Shown here: piece by piece, positions 9,079 through 18,476 of the stretch
Layout of the letters: each line of letters starts with the position of its first letter
Numbering within the stretch: the first letter of the stretch is position 1
Assembly: GCF_018614975.1 (NCBI RefSeq)
Contig: NZ_JAGGNR010000004.1
Coordinates: 1 to 56,260 of the forward strand
DNA from: Paenibacillus polymyxa
GTDB lineage: Bacteria; Bacillota; Bacilli; Paenibacillales; Paenibacillaceae
DNA: 56,260 nt
Direction: 5' to 3'
Position numbers and translations under genes: made by a program
The notes under the pieces: model-generated
The model's input: the letters and a program-made list of their open reading frames with translations, nothing else
Told to the model about the DNA's origin: nothing
The model's database searches: none

Positions 9079-9951
9079 TCATCTCCCTTTATACAAGTCG
9101 TATTGTGCAACAATCATACCGTTCTTACAAATCATATTCGACGGGGTAGCTTTTAGACCATATAAAAATGATCCTAAGTCTTCTTTAATAATTCCTACTA
9201 AGTGAAATTCTCCATCATTTTTAAGTATAAACACTCCTCCTCCACTAAAACCACCAAGACGAATTCTTAATAATTCTTGATCATCTTCGCCAAATAATTT
9301 TACTACTTGATCCATATCTATTGGAATTGTTATTGAGATCTCGGAAGCATCTGAAACGGGACCTGAGTACGCTCCGAATCCCAACACTGATTCCTGCATA
9401 TTATCATGCCGTAAGACTCCTGGATATCCAACCACTGTTACTACTTCACCAATTAATTCTGAAAAGTTTGAAGGCGGTCCACTTTGAGGCCGAAATGGTT
9501 CTTTATAACATGTGGCATTTATAGTTTTTAGATCATCATAGCTTAAACTAATAGTAGCCAGGTCGAGTGTTTCATTTACATCAATTAAAAGGGTTGCTAA
9601 ATCTATCTGTAGATCGCCAACTTTGAATATACAGTTTTCATTATTAAAATAAAAATCGGTTACATGCTTATTAGTGACAAGAAAAAGACTTTCGTTTATA
9701 TCCATAAGGACTCCAGATGCATTCTCTATTTTCCTTTTATCTTTATCTTCATAAATTATTACGATGGGGCATACATAAGCTTTCAGCAATGTCTGAAAGG
9801 CTGTGGCAACGAGGTCGCTATATTCTTCATTCGATTCATCTACTTGCCGTAATCTTTCTTTGAGAAAGCTTTTAATCTGAGTTACAGTTTCAGAATTCAA
9901 ACCTTCTTTGTGTACACTTTCAAGTACTTTTATTAACTCTTGATCGTCCAT
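9079..9951 (-). CDS. trypsin-like (chymotrypsin-fold) serine protease
   Basis: A 290-residue intracellular protein without signal peptide. The catalytic triad is readable: His96 in VTNKHV, Asp130 in TLDLAT, Ser236 in GGFSGGGV. The N-terminal ~60 residues are a helical extension. Start at ATG 9951 follows AGGCGGTG at good spacing; the longer frame up to 10002 lacks support. Proteases of this type occur in bacterial defence loci, where they are activated by a sensor and cut a toxin or host proteins. Here it is coupled to the GIY-YIG-like gene downstream, making protease plus nuclease a plausible two-gene module. The partner role is inference; the protease call is firm. Confidence 0.8.
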   Translation of the reverse strand: MDDQELIKVLESVHKEGLNSETVTQIKSFLKERLRQVDESNEEYSDLVATAFQTLLKAYVCPIVIIYEDKDKRKIENASGVLMDINESLFLVTNKHVTDFYFNNENCIFKVGDLQIDLATLLIDVNETLDLATISLSYDDLKTINATCYKEPFRPQSGPPSNFSELIGEVVTVVGYPGVLRHDNMQESVLGFGAYSGPVSDASEISITIPIDMDQVVKLFGEDDQELLRIRLGGFSGGGVFILKNDGEFHLVGIIKEDLGSFLYGLKATPSNMICKNGMIVAQYDLYKGR

Positions 9952-10053
9952 AGTCGTCACACCGCCTATATAGTATATAGTTATATAACATTTCAAGTAC
10001 ATAATACGAATAACAGCCGCCGCGGGTTATGACTATTTTCAGATTGTTACAAT

Positions 10054-10284
10054 TCATTCCTCACTGTCTGCAACCAAAGCCAACTCAAAAACGCTGGCTA
10101 TTCGATGGAGATCACTTACATCAGTTCTTTCTTTAGTCTTTAATCCTGAAAGAGAATCTATCCGTTTCAAATCTCGCCCTATATTGTTACCTTTCGGAAA
10201 AATATCTTTTTGAATAATAATAGGAAAGTTCATTAATCTGTGAACAAAATGATTTAATTGAATGATAGTTTTTTCTAATGGCAT
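10054..10284 (-). CDS. probable displaced C-terminal part of the gene at 10187-10720
   Basis: This 76-codon frame overlaps the end of the upstream gene by 98 bases in the +1 frame. Its own ATG at 10284 has no ribosome binding site. Its composition (DIFPKGNNIGRDLKRID, then an acidic end) looks coding, so it is better read as the true C-terminus after loss of frame at the A run around 10265. It could also be a separate overlapping gene; confidence is limited. Confidence 0.35.
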   Translation of the reverse strand: MPLEKTIIQLNHFVHRLMNFPIIIQKDIFPKGNNIGRDLKRIDSLSGLKTKERTDVSDLHRIASVFELALVADSEE

Positions 10285-10720
10285 TATGGTTAATAATCCT
10301 TAACAATCTTATTAATGTTCTTGTATGATTACATATATCAGTAATCATTTCGTATGGAAATGGATATTTTACAATGATCCCAGGTTTTAAATTCTGATCA
10401 AACTGATGAATTGTCATATCAATAACAGGATTTTGTAATTTTCCAATTGATCCATCTGTCTTATGTACAATTAACCAGTGATAACAATAATTCTGATCAT
10501 TCAGATCTACTCTTATCTTTCGAATACAATACTCACTAAACAACTCCTTATTTTCATTCAAAAGAAAGAAATATGTAAGAACCGAAGAATAATTGCAAAA
10601 ATTATTTGGATATTCAACACCTCTAAATTTTTTAGAAAGAATAAAAAGCTTCTCCTGAAGACTATCTAAATAAGATTGATAGTCCTCTAAGTTCTTTTTT
10701 ATATTATCAGTATCTCCCAA
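10187..10720 (-). CDS. hypothetical protein, probably frameshifted near its 3' end
   Basis: A 177-residue hypothetical protein. Its N-terminal helical segment (about 1-35) looks like a coiled coil (NLEDYQSYLDSLQEKLF), followed by an alpha/beta region. Near 10262-10275 an A6 run marks the place where a second reading frame becomes protein-like, continuing to 10054. Joining the two by one base would give about 222 residues ending in an acidic tail. I do not recognise a family. It lies upstream of the protease in the same direction, about 240 bases away, so could belong to that operon. Confidence 0.5.
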   Translation of the reverse strand: MGDTDNIKKNLEDYQSYLDSLQEKLFILSKKFRGVEYPNNFCNYSSVLTYFFLLNENKELFSEYCIRKIRVDLNDQNYCYHWLIVHKTDGSIGKLQNPVIDMTIHQFDQNLKPGIIVKYPFPYEMITDICNHTRTLIRLLRIINHNAIRKNYHSIKSFCSQINELSYYYSKRYFSER

Positions 10721-11022
10721 GATATTAACCCCTCATATCTATCATTAATTTACAAATATTAGAATTCTTTAACGATTACCTAACATCATTGAGATTCTAT
10801 CAAGAAATGAACAAAAAACTTTTTATATGTAATCATTTGAACAATATACATACTAATAGCACCGAAATGCATAAGCACTCGTCTATTGATGAAGAAAATA
10901 AATCAGAAAATATAAAATTCATGAGACAAGATCCTTTTAGTATTTTAAATTCGACAAAACAGTAATATTGTCCTGCACTGTTCAGTAGGAATATATGTTG
11001 AGTTACTACTTGGACTCACAAC
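10721..11022. other. non-coding, AT-rich intergenic stretch
   Basis: About 300 bases. Nothing protein-like was found. The promoter for the gene starting at 10720 should lie here, and the right edge abuts the terminator of the metallopeptidase gene. Confidence 0.4.
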
Positions 11023-11078
11023 AAAAATAGAGCTGAACGTATTGTGAGATGAATTGAATACGCTTAGCTCTATTTTTT
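11023..11078 (-). terminator. two-part stem-loop terminator after the XRE-ImmA gene
   Basis: Outer arms pair AATAGAGCT near 11026-11034 with AGCTCTATT near 11066-11074, and an inner CGTATT / AATACG pair lies inside. On the minus strand the stem ends in a T run, as expected for an intrinsic terminator. Confidence 0.7.
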
Positions 11079-11092
11079 ATTATTTTTACCGT

Positions 11093-12307
11093 CTATGGTA
11101 AAGTATTTAGTTCATGTTGATTTCGAAACTGCAATAAGACTTCAACATTGTCCTTCTTCTCTTCATTCAAAGTTCCCTTTTCAAGATTAAGCAAATATTC
11201 AACAATTTCCTGTGTAAGATTTAATCCATCAGCTTCAATGATATCCTTCGGTCTTAATATATTAGCCTTTAGTAGCATATCCACCGCTTTATTAATTAAC
11301 ATTGGTCTCGGAACGCTAAGAATATCATCCAGAGGTTCTTTCTTCCGCATATTTTTTTGATTCATTTGCTTCATAAGATAGGTGTACTGATTGTAGTTAA
11401 TCGCTTCTAAGTGAAACGCTCTAACTATCATCGCTTGAATAGATACTTTCCATTTTTTCTTTAAGTCAATATAGAAGCTAAGATTATTGGGATAATGAAG
11501 ATCTTTCAAAAATGCATTTTTTGGTAAAAGAAATGCTCCTGCAAATGAATCTGCTTGATGCTCAATTAATCGATGTTCCTCAAGATAGATGTCATTGTAG
11601 TCAGTGTTCCAATTATGAAGAAGCATGTGTCCTAATTCATGAGCTGTATCAAATTGTCTCCTACTTGCTGATTGCTTCCCGTCTCCAAGAATAATCACGT
11701 ATCTCTCGCGATTATTAATCATTTGCCTTTGACTAAAAGCATCAATTTTATAAGTATCTGTTGCCAACGAAGTTATTACGAATCCATTTTTCTCTAACAA
11801 GAATACAATATTAGATATCGGGTCTTCGTTAACTCCCCAATATTTTCTTAATGAAAGTGCAATTTCTTCAATATCTTCACGTTCCAAAACACTGGGGTTA
11901 TCTAATTTATTCTCAGGTAAGTTAATCAGGTCGCTGACATTAGGCAAGTTTATTAAAGGAAAATCAATGTACTTTTCAAGGTAATCACAAAGTTTAGAAA
12001 AGTATCTTGTTTTTTCAATTTGTGATAATCGTTCCTTTTTAGATGTTGATACTAACGATCTAAAAAAAGTGTTTCCAACCAGTATTTCCTCAAGGGTATC
12101 TGATTCATAGAAATACTCCCTTGGGAACTTAAGAACATACATTAACTTCATGAGTGTTTCTAAAGTAGGTTTAGTTTTACCATTCTCAAATTGTGAAATC
12201 GCCTGTTTAGATACACCCGAGAGTTCCGCCAACTCGGATATCGTAAATCCTAAGAATACTCTTGCTGATTTTAATCTGTCCTTGTTAAAGGTACTTACGA
12301 TAGCCAT
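11093..12307 (-). CDS. XRE-family HTH fused to ImmA/IrrE metallopeptidase
   Basis: A 404-residue protein. Residues 11-67 form an XRE helix-turn-helix (ISELAELSGVSKQAISQFENG). A zinc metallopeptidase motif HELGH lies at 223-227, with a downstream Glu in EHQADSFAGAFLLP near 249-262, the ImmA/IrrE signature. Proteins of this build are repressors or anti-repressor proteases; in ICEBs1, ImmA cleaves the repressor ImmR, and in toxin-antitoxin or defence loci related proteins control the neighbouring gene. It begins 28 bases downstream of the 245-residue gene and is probably co-expressed with it. The start at 12307 has an AAGGAG site. Family call is strong. Confidence 0.9.
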   Translation of the reverse strand: MAIVSTFNKDRLKSARVFLGFTISELAELSGVSKQAISQFENGKTKPTLETLMKLMYVLKFPREYFYESDTLEEILVGNTFFRSLVSTSKKERLSQIEKTRYFSKLCDYLEKYIDFPLINLPNVSDLINLPENKLDNPSVLEREDIEEIALSLRKYWGVNEDPISNIVFLLEKNGFVITSLATDTYKIDAFSQRQMINNRERYVIILGDGKQSASRRQFDTAHELGHMLLHNWNTDYNDIYLEEHRLIEHQADSFAGAFLLPKNAFLKDLHYPNNLSFYIDLKKKWKVSIQAMIVRAFHLEAINYNQYTYLMKQMNQKNMRKKEPLDDILSVPRPMLINKAVDMLLKANILRPKDIIEADGLNLTQEIVEYLLNLEKGTLNEEKKDNVEVLLQFRNQHELNTLP

Positions 12308-12335
12308 AGCTAACTCCTTTCTCAGAATTTATTTT

Positions 12336-13073
12336 TCACTCATCTTGATCCTTGTGTATACTTTTAAGTTTGAGTAAGTTTTGAATTTCCTGATCCTGTT
12401 TTTGGTCTGAAAAATCTGAATAATTTGATTCAACTACAAAACCAACAGTATCATCTTCGTTGTTGTACCCAACAATGTAATGACTTAAGTCTTCTTCATA
12501 AATTGGGGTTAAAACAATATCTGGATGAAGAACCCTGCTCTTGGCTGAGATAACTTTTCCATGAACCACATTGTAGGTAATAAGTTGAACTACTTCTACG
12601 TCCATATTTTTCATTACAATATTAGCCTTATTTTGAATAAGGACATCTCTTGCTGAAACTATTTCCCCTTCAAACATTTCTAATTGACCTCTTATTGGAA
12701 GAGGTTCATTAATTAAGTATTTGTTTTTCATAGCATAAGCATACAAGTAATGAATACTTGTATTTTCATCATCAGCTCTATCAATTTGCTCCTGAAATGT
12801 GCTTTCTCTCAGGATTACATACAAGTGTTTGTTAAAAATTGAGTAAAGCCGTATATGCTCGTACCCATTTTCTCTATAAGTATCAATGATATACATATCT
12901 TTAAATACTTCATATACAAGTTGATTAACTTCATCGGAGTTGGAGTTTCTATACTTATTTTTGGTTATACTATTATCTGCATACTTTTTTTCACTGTTCA
13001 CTCCAGTTCCGTTTACAAAACACTCAACCAATTTTCTCTTCTCATTAAAATCGTGCAAGGTAACAGTCTCCAA
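12336..13073 (-). CDS. hypothetical protein paired with XRE-ImmA
   Basis: A 245-residue soluble protein starting with TTG at 13073 behind AGGAG. It is acidic, has no membrane segment and no recognised motif. The second half has beta-rich segments (VVQLITYNVVHGKVISAKSRVL is not split by charged loops) and the C-terminus is glutamine/lysine rich. It is immediately upstream of the XRE-ImmA gene and likely its functional partner: either the target protein or the toxin it controls. It is also the first cargo gene after tnsD. Confidence 0.6.
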   Translation of the reverse strand: METVTLHDFNEKRKLVECFVNGTGVNSEKKYADNSITKNKYRNSNSDEVNQLVYEVFKDMYIIDTYRENGYEHIRLYSIFNKHLYVILRESTFQEQIDRADDENTSIHYLYAYAMKNKYLINEPLPIRGQLEMFEGEIVSARDVLIQNKANIVMKNMDVEVVQLITYNVVHGKVISAKSRVLHPDIVLTPIYEEDLSHYIVGYNNEDDTVGFVVESNYSDFSDQKQDQEIQNLLKLKSIHKDQDE

Positions 13074-13171
13074 AAAACACCACTCCTCTCGTATATGTAT
13101 ATGATTTTACTATTTTACCTCATTTTTGTCCAGTAATTTACTTAAGACTCTGTAAAACTTCCGTGTCAAAC

Positions 13172-14719
13172 TCAATATACACTGTTGAACTCAAACTCTT
13201 CTATTATGTGTTTCACGTTACTTACCCCTGCCTTAATCTTTATTTGGTTTAAAGTTAGTGATTCATCGTTCGACTTCAATTCCCCGATTGCCCACAATAC
13301 TCTACGTTTTTGAAACGCTTCAGCATCTTCTACCACCTGCTCAAGAAAGGTTCGAGTACGTGGCATCTTCTTCAAATGCTTGGACATTAAACATTTCCTG
13401 CCCAGAATCTCCTGTATTCTTTTTAAAGTGATGCGGCGTGGCTTCCCTCCTTCACTCATCAACTGTTCTGCAATCCCAGTAACTTCTTCAAGAATTTCCA
13501 TATCTCGCTTTTCCCAATCATGACGCGTAGCACCAGCCTTCGGTGGCAACTTTTCGGGCATGTGATCCATAAGAAATTCTCGGTCGTACAGATAGAGCCA
13601 AGCGTATACCTTGGGATTAAGCTTCCTCAACTTTAATCTCCCAAGTCCAGGATGCTGGCTTCGCATTTGCAACCACGCTTCTCGTCTTTCTCTTTTAGCT
13701 TGTCCTTTATGTTCTTCAGTCATTGTTTTCTTCATAATTTTTCTCTTTGGCAGAGATCCTTTACTCGCATGACCATCTAAAAAATCCGATGGTTCACTAT
13801 TAAATAATTCGTCCAGTGTCAGTCCTAAAAATTGCATAACCAGTAGATGACGAACAGGATGGAATCCTTTCCGATGCTTCTGAAAGATTAGCTTCAGCCA
13901 ACTACTTTCGCCATTTGCTGATGATTGGAGAATTTCCAGCAGTTCAACTCCATAAAAATCAACAAATTCTGCTCTCAATCGCTTATAATCAGTTCTTCCC
14001 TTATTAGAGGCATAGCCTTTCCGCATCAACAGATTTATATAGTGTTTATGAAACCATTCCATTGGACGATGAGGATATTTGAAATTGAGCAACTTCTCAA
14101 TGTTGTTCACGATGCAACTGTATTGACTCAATAGTTCTTTGTCAGCAATTTCTTGAACAGAATGATCAGAGCAATTATCCTGTGTTGGAGCTATGAATGC
14201 ATACTTCGTTCTTTCTCTCATCAAAACCGAGCTTTCAGAAAGCCATATGCCATGTTTGATGCAAATTCGAACGCCTGGAATTTGATGAATTCGCCTCCAA
14301 TAGTATTCACCATGTTTCTCCATATCTAATTGATTGCACAATACACAGTATTGGAAATGAGCATGTGGCTTTATAGCTGACGACATCAAACCAATTGCAT
14401 TATGCAGATCCCTCCCATGCTCATCAAGCATACTCACATATATGGCGTGCGCCTGCTCTTCATCCCGAAAAACGGTATAAAAAAGGTACATCGTATTCTG
14501 GACGATAAGCTGGTCGGATGATATCGTTGAACCAGCAGGCAAGTTGGTGACGATGTTACTAATACCTGGTTGCAATTCTACACCTGCTGTGAAGCTATCC
14601 ATTCCGAATATATCCTTCAAGATAGCTCTGTGACTTATATTGCCACTTCGAATCCCAACTCTGGCAAGCAAACTATATAGCAGTTCATCCTCGTAAGGAA
14701 TCGGGAATTGGAGCATCAT
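13172..14719 (-). CDS. tnsD: TnsD/TniQ-family target-selection protein
   Basis: A 515-residue protein, close to Tn7 TnsD (about 508). The TniQ zinc-binding arrangement is clear: Cys125-x2-Cys128, then the characteristic IHQIPGVRICIKHG segment with Cys153 and His156. TnsD proteins bind a fixed chromosomal or plasmid site and recruit TnsC. The long C-terminal part, absent from short TniQ proteins, should recognise that site; it is rich in basic residues around 320-370. Its start ATG overlaps the tnsC stop as ATGA, implying translational coupling. Target specificity is unknown. Confidence 0.9.
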   Translation of the reverse strand: MMLQFPIPYEDELLYSLLARVGIRSGNISHRAILKDIFGMDSFTAGVELQPGISNIVTNLPAGSTISSDQLIVQNTMYLFYTVFRDEEQAHAIYVSMLDEHGRDLHNAIGLMSSAIKPHAHFQYCVLCNQLDMEKHGEYYWRRIHQIPGVRICIKHGIWLSESSVLMRERTKYAFIAPTQDNCSDHSVQEIADKELLSQYSCIVNNIEKLLNFKYPHRPMEWFHKHYINLLMRKGYASNKGRTDYKRLRAEFVDFYGVELLEILQSSANGESSWLKLIFQKHRKGFHPVRHLLVMQFLGLTLDELFNSEPSDFLDGHASKGSLPKRKIMKKTMTEEHKGQAKRERREAWLQMRSQHPGLGRLKLRKLNPKVYAWLYLYDREFLMDHMPEKLPPKAGATRHDWEKRDMEILEEVTGIAEQLMSEGGKPRRITLKRIQEILGRKCLMSKHLKKMPRTRTFLEQVVEDAEAFQKRRVLWAIGELKSNDESLTLNQIKIKAGVSNVKHIIEEFEFNSVY

Positions 14720-16368
14720 CCGATTTCACTTCCAGCGTCTATTGAAAAGTCCGATGCAATATATCCAGCATCTTTAAGCACTTGATAGGCAGTGAGACCA
14801 TTCTCCTTTCCTGCCTTAACCAACTTCCTCAAGTCGCGTTCATCTTCGATTTGCGGACGTGTTTTGCTTGTAGTTTGCTTATCTTCAATTAGTCCGAGAT
14901 GAAACTTGTATGCTACTTGGACAACCTCTTGAACGCTTTGGACATGTGGCATTTCCGAGAGAATTTTGCTGACATTATGTTTGGCTTCTTTTTCTGGAAC
15001 CCCTAATAGTGTTAATCGCACCACGGCGTCCTGTTTCAATCGCTCAGCATGCACCTGTTGTTCTTTTTGTGTTTTCTGAAAGGTTTGAAGCATACTGCCT
15101 AAATCCAACTTGGATTGTTCCGCCGCAATAAATCCATTAATAGGAGCAATGTTGATATCGCCAAACTTGGCAATCCCGTTCAGGTTGCCTGAGCGAAGAG
15201 CGTTCAACATCGGCTCAACTAATTTCAGGCTATCCTTAACGACACCTTTAATGATCTGTGGAGTTATCGTCTCCGTTCCTGATGTTATTGCTCGTATTTG
15301 AGAGAACATAAAAATCTTGACGGCAATGTCCGTTATTCCACAACTCGCTTCATATATGGCATCATTCAACTCAGTTGTTAATTCCATTGGATTTCGAACC
15401 CACTGATAGTCCCAAATTCCTTCGATGAAAAGCCTCCAACTCGGCTCTTCTTTCTTCATTGGTAGCCAGGCAACGTCACCCTGACCACTTCCGCGGCGTG
15501 CAATGCGAAAATTCGAAAAAAGAGCTTGGGCGGTGGGGGTTCCAATTAAAATTGTTGGGAGTCCAATTGAATTAGAGAGTGTGACGAAGAATGAGAGCAT
15601 TTTCTCAGCACCTCCGCTTTTCGCCACAGACAAATTCTGAATTTCATCAACTACAAGAATACCTAAGTTACAGCTTCTGGATATTTGGGAAACAATCGGC
15701 ATTAAGGAGGCGGCAGATAATTTTGTGTTCTTGCCAAAGCGATCCATATAATTTGTCCCGAGGAGCTGATCCAACTCTACAAAAAAGTTATTAATCAATC
15801 CTCTAATTGAGCCGTCTGGAGGGCATTCCAAACGCAGAAATACAACCTCATAGGCGCTTAATTGAACACCATTGTACTCCGAATGACTAATAATTTGTGG
15901 CATCGTAGAGAGGATGCGATTGATAGCCGTGCTCTTCCCCATACCACTTACGCCAACAATGGTCAGTCCCGAAGAAGAAGTTTGTATGTTTGGATGGATT
16001 TGCCCCCTTTGAATATCTGCATATCCTTGAACCATTTGGCTCGCGTAGTTAGGCTGTATAGGGTTTCGATTGACATAGCCCTGCCGAATCAGTCTCGATA
16101 TTCGATTTTCAAGGTCAATGTGAAGAGGTATCACCTGAAAATAGCCAAGCAGTTGCTGGATCATGTGAAAGCGGTAATGACTGTCGGCATAGCGTTCTTC
16201 CTTATCAAAATGAGGGTAACTACTCAGGGATTGAACTACTTCTTCTTTAGACATGATAGAGGGCAGTGCCTCAATCATTGCGTTGTCTTTGTATTGACTC
16301 ACGATTTGGGATGAATATTGAGCTACTTGTGCCAAAGCGCCGTTAGGAATATGTATCCATTCAGTCAT
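14716..16368 (-). CDS. tnsC: TnsC AAA+ ATPase regulator of transposition
   Basis: A 550-residue protein (Tn7 TnsC is 555). Walker A GVSGMGKST is at about 139-147 and Walker B LGILVVDEIQNL at 235-246. The large C-terminal region would contact TnsA/TnsB as in Tn7. TnsC bridges target-bound TnsD and the TnsAB transposase and licenses insertion. Start ATG 16368 lies one base after the tnsB stop with a GGGGAGG site inside the end of tnsB. All expected motifs are intact. Confidence 0.95.
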   Translation of the reverse strand: MTEWIHIPNGALAQVAQYSSQIVSQYKDNAMIEALPSIMSKEEVVQSLSSYPHFDKEERYADSHYRFHMIQQLLGYFQVIPLHIDLENRISRLIRQGYVNRNPIQPNYASQMVQGYADIQRGQIHPNIQTSSSGLTIVGVSGMGKSTAINRILSTMPQIISHSEYNGVQLSAYEVVFLRLECPPDGSIRGLINNFFVELDQLLGTNYMDRFGKNTKLSAASLMPIVSQISRSCNLGILVVDEIQNLSVAKSGGAEKMLSFFVTLSNSIGLPTILIGTPTAQALFSNFRIARRGSGQGDVAWLPMKKEEPSWRLFIEGIWDYQWVRNPMELTTELNDAIYEASCGITDIAVKIFMFSQIRAITSGTETITPQIIKGVVKDSLKLVEPMLNALRSGNLNGIAKFGDINIAPINGFIAAEQSKLDLGSMLQTFQKTQKEQQVHAERLKQDAVVRLTLLGVPEKEAKHNVSKILSEMPHVQSVQEVVQVAYKFHLGLIEDKQTTSKTRPQIEDERDLRKLVKAGKENGLTAYQVLKDAGYIASDFSIDAGSEIG

Positions 16369-16369
16369 G

Positions 16370-18472
16370 CTATTCCTCCCCTCGTTTCTTATTCAACAAA
16401 TCGAAATCATTAAAATAGTCAATGTTGCCAGCGGAATCCACATTGTCTTTAGAATTCATTGATTTTCCGAACCCAAGCTGAGCGTGTATGGATTCCTCAT
16501 TTCGCATGAGTTGCTTTTCAAAATTCCGATAGTCTTGAATTCCACGAAGTTTTTCAGCTTTTGTACCCGAGACATATTGCTCTTTCGTTTGCTTTTCCGC
16601 TTCCTGTACAATAGCCTCGATGTGTGTTATCAAGTCAATTTGAGGTTGTAGCTCTTTTTCTACATGTTGCGCCTTTTGCATCCGCTCAAACTCCTGCAAA
16701 TACTCAATCTCCTCCTGCGTTCGACCGTTGTATTGATTGTACTGGCTCAGAAGATAGCATGGTTCAAACCCATTCTCGCCTACACCTCTCAAATATATTG
16801 TCCCTAAATTTCGTGGATCGTAGCTGACAGAAAGCTTCCAGGTTCCTACGCGTGCTTTCTCCATCCACCGCTCTTTCAGTGCCGTATGACTGCTATAAAA
16901 CAAACTTTTAAATTTCAACCCTTGGTAAGTCACCAAGCATTCAGCGACTGGAAGCAGGTTTACTAAGACAACTGACTTCGAAACTTCTCTCAATTTTCCC
17001 GATCTATATTGCACACCCCATTGCCAGATTTTTGATGGGATGCTCTCTACATCATCGCTGATCATCATTTCCTCGCGAGGATAATTCGGCAGGTAGTGGT
17101 TGTTATGATAGAGCACGCATCGGATGATGATCTGGGTGAACTGGTATAAATCCAATTTTGCATCCAATCGATAATCGCGTGAGGAAGGACCCCTCTGCCT
17201 AAAATCAGGATTTATGACTCCAGGCAACATCATTTTTGTTAAATCATTTGTTGTTCTGAAATGTCGTTCAAGTATAGCTTTAAGATCACCTCTGTAGCTG
17301 GACGTATTCTCAACTTTGACGTGCAGATTGCTTATGAGTGTCTCCGCATCCTGCGTAAAGAGTTCTCCGCGATCCCCGAGAATGGTTTCAGGTAGGTGTT
17401 TTGCCTCCCATTCTTCAGGTCGAATATCGATCCCATACTGCTTGCAAAACTCCACTTTATCTTCACAACAGTTAGCGATTGCCATTGCCGCAGAGAGCCA
17501 GCTTGTTTCCAAAGTGACATGGATCGAAGTGATGCATCTGCTGAAGACATCCTGGGTGTATACAAGGTAGGGACGTCCGATTATCCAGTTCCTATTAATT
17601 CTTGAGACCAAATATACATCGAAAGCAGTCGCATCGAACAAGTAGCGTGACCCTGGTCCAATAGTTTCTGTAGTTGCACTCCCCAACACAGGACGATGAA
17701 GCAACTCATATTTTTTTGAACTGTAACGCGTTGAGACTTCCTTCTTTATGTTGTTTTCTTTCTGATAGAAGTATTTAAACTGTGCATATGTCGGCAATTC
17801 ATTAGGACCTTGGATAATAGGCATCTTTACGCCATTCTCTATTTTATGATCCTGACTATAGAACTCCTGAATCATCTTTTGATAAGCAAACTTCAGCGGT
17901 GCTTTCTTCGAGGTATAATAATATTTTTTTAATGAGACTCGAAATATACGTTCAACCTCCTCGTCAACATTAATTCCCGTATCCTGGCTGTATTTTCGCG
18001 GTCTTCCCCGTTTGGCTTGACCTGAAGCTTTTGTCTTTCCCGCACCTCCTCTTTTGTCAAATCCAGGAGCTAAAGCGTATTTAACTCTTCCTTTGATCCA
18101 AAAAGATTTTAGATACCTTCCAATTGTTTTTGTGCTTAGTCCCGAACGATTTGATGCCTCCTGAATGAGCTGATTGCGAAGCTCTGGCTCAAATATGTCT
18201 GGCTCACGATCTACTAATTGTTTGATGCTCCCCCAAGCATCATCCATTTGAACCCTTGCCTTTGCAGATAAAAGCTCCTCGCATACGAGAGAGAACCACT
18301 GATCCTCGACCACATGAATCACTTCTTCCTGTATTCCTCTCTCAATATCCTCAATCAATCGTAGTTCAGGGAATCGATTCATGAAGATGTTAATGATATA
18401 ACAATGGACTCGTCCAGCATCGATCCACAAGATTCTTTCGATTTGCCTTGGATCTCCTCCATATTGGAGCAT
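16370..18472 (-). CDS. tnsB: TnsB DDE transposase
   Basis: A 700-residue protein when started at ATG 18472, 4 bases after the tnsA stop; Tn7 TnsB has 702. The frame stays open 41 codons further up, but that would overlap tnsA by 119 bases. The RNase H-fold triad is complete: Asp280 in LFDAT, Asp367 in LGDRGEL, Glu402 in AILERHF, with Tn7-like spacing (87 and 35). N-terminal helices with GLSTKTIGRYL (about 111-121) form the DNA-binding part and a basic GRPRK stretch sits near 156-160. TnsB binds the ends and joins 3' ends to the target. Confidence 0.95.
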   Translation of the reverse strand: MLQYGGDPRQIERILWIDAGRVHCYIINIFMNRFPELRLIEDIERGIQEEVIHVVEDQWFSLVCEELLSAKARVQMDDAWGSIKQLVDREPDIFEPELRNQLIQEASNRSGLSTKTIGRYLKSFWIKGRVKYALAPGFDKRGGAGKTKASGQAKRGRPRKYSQDTGINVDEEVERIFRVSLKKYYYTSKKAPLKFAYQKMIQEFYSQDHKIENGVKMPIIQGPNELPTYAQFKYFYQKENNIKKEVSTRYSSKKYELLHRPVLGSATTETIGPGSRYLFDATAFDVYLVSRINRNWIIGRPYLVYTQDVFSRCITSIHVTLETSWLSAAMAIANCCEDKVEFCKQYGIDIRPEEWEAKHLPETILGDRGELFTQDAETLISNLHVKVENTSSYRGDLKAILERHFRTTNDLTKMMLPGVINPDFRQRGPSSRDYRLDAKLDLYQFTQIIIRCVLYHNNHYLPNYPREEMMISDDVESIPSKIWQWGVQYRSGKLREVSKSVVLVNLLPVAECLVTYQGLKFKSLFYSSHTALKERWMEKARVGTWKLSVSYDPRNLGTIYLRGVGENGFEPCYLLSQYNQYNGRTQEEIEYLQEFERMQKAQHVEKELQPQIDLITHIEAIVQEAEKQTKEQYVSGTKAEKLRGIQDYRNFEKQLMRNEESIHAQLGFGKSMNSKDNVDSAGNIDYFNDFDLLNKKRGEE

Positions 18473-18476
18473 CGTA

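Noticed and set aside
10187..10284. A programmed -1 frameshift at A-AAA-AAC near 10265
   Set aside because: The heptamer is in the right phase, but the -1 frame meets a stop after four codons. The protein-like continuation is in the +1 frame.
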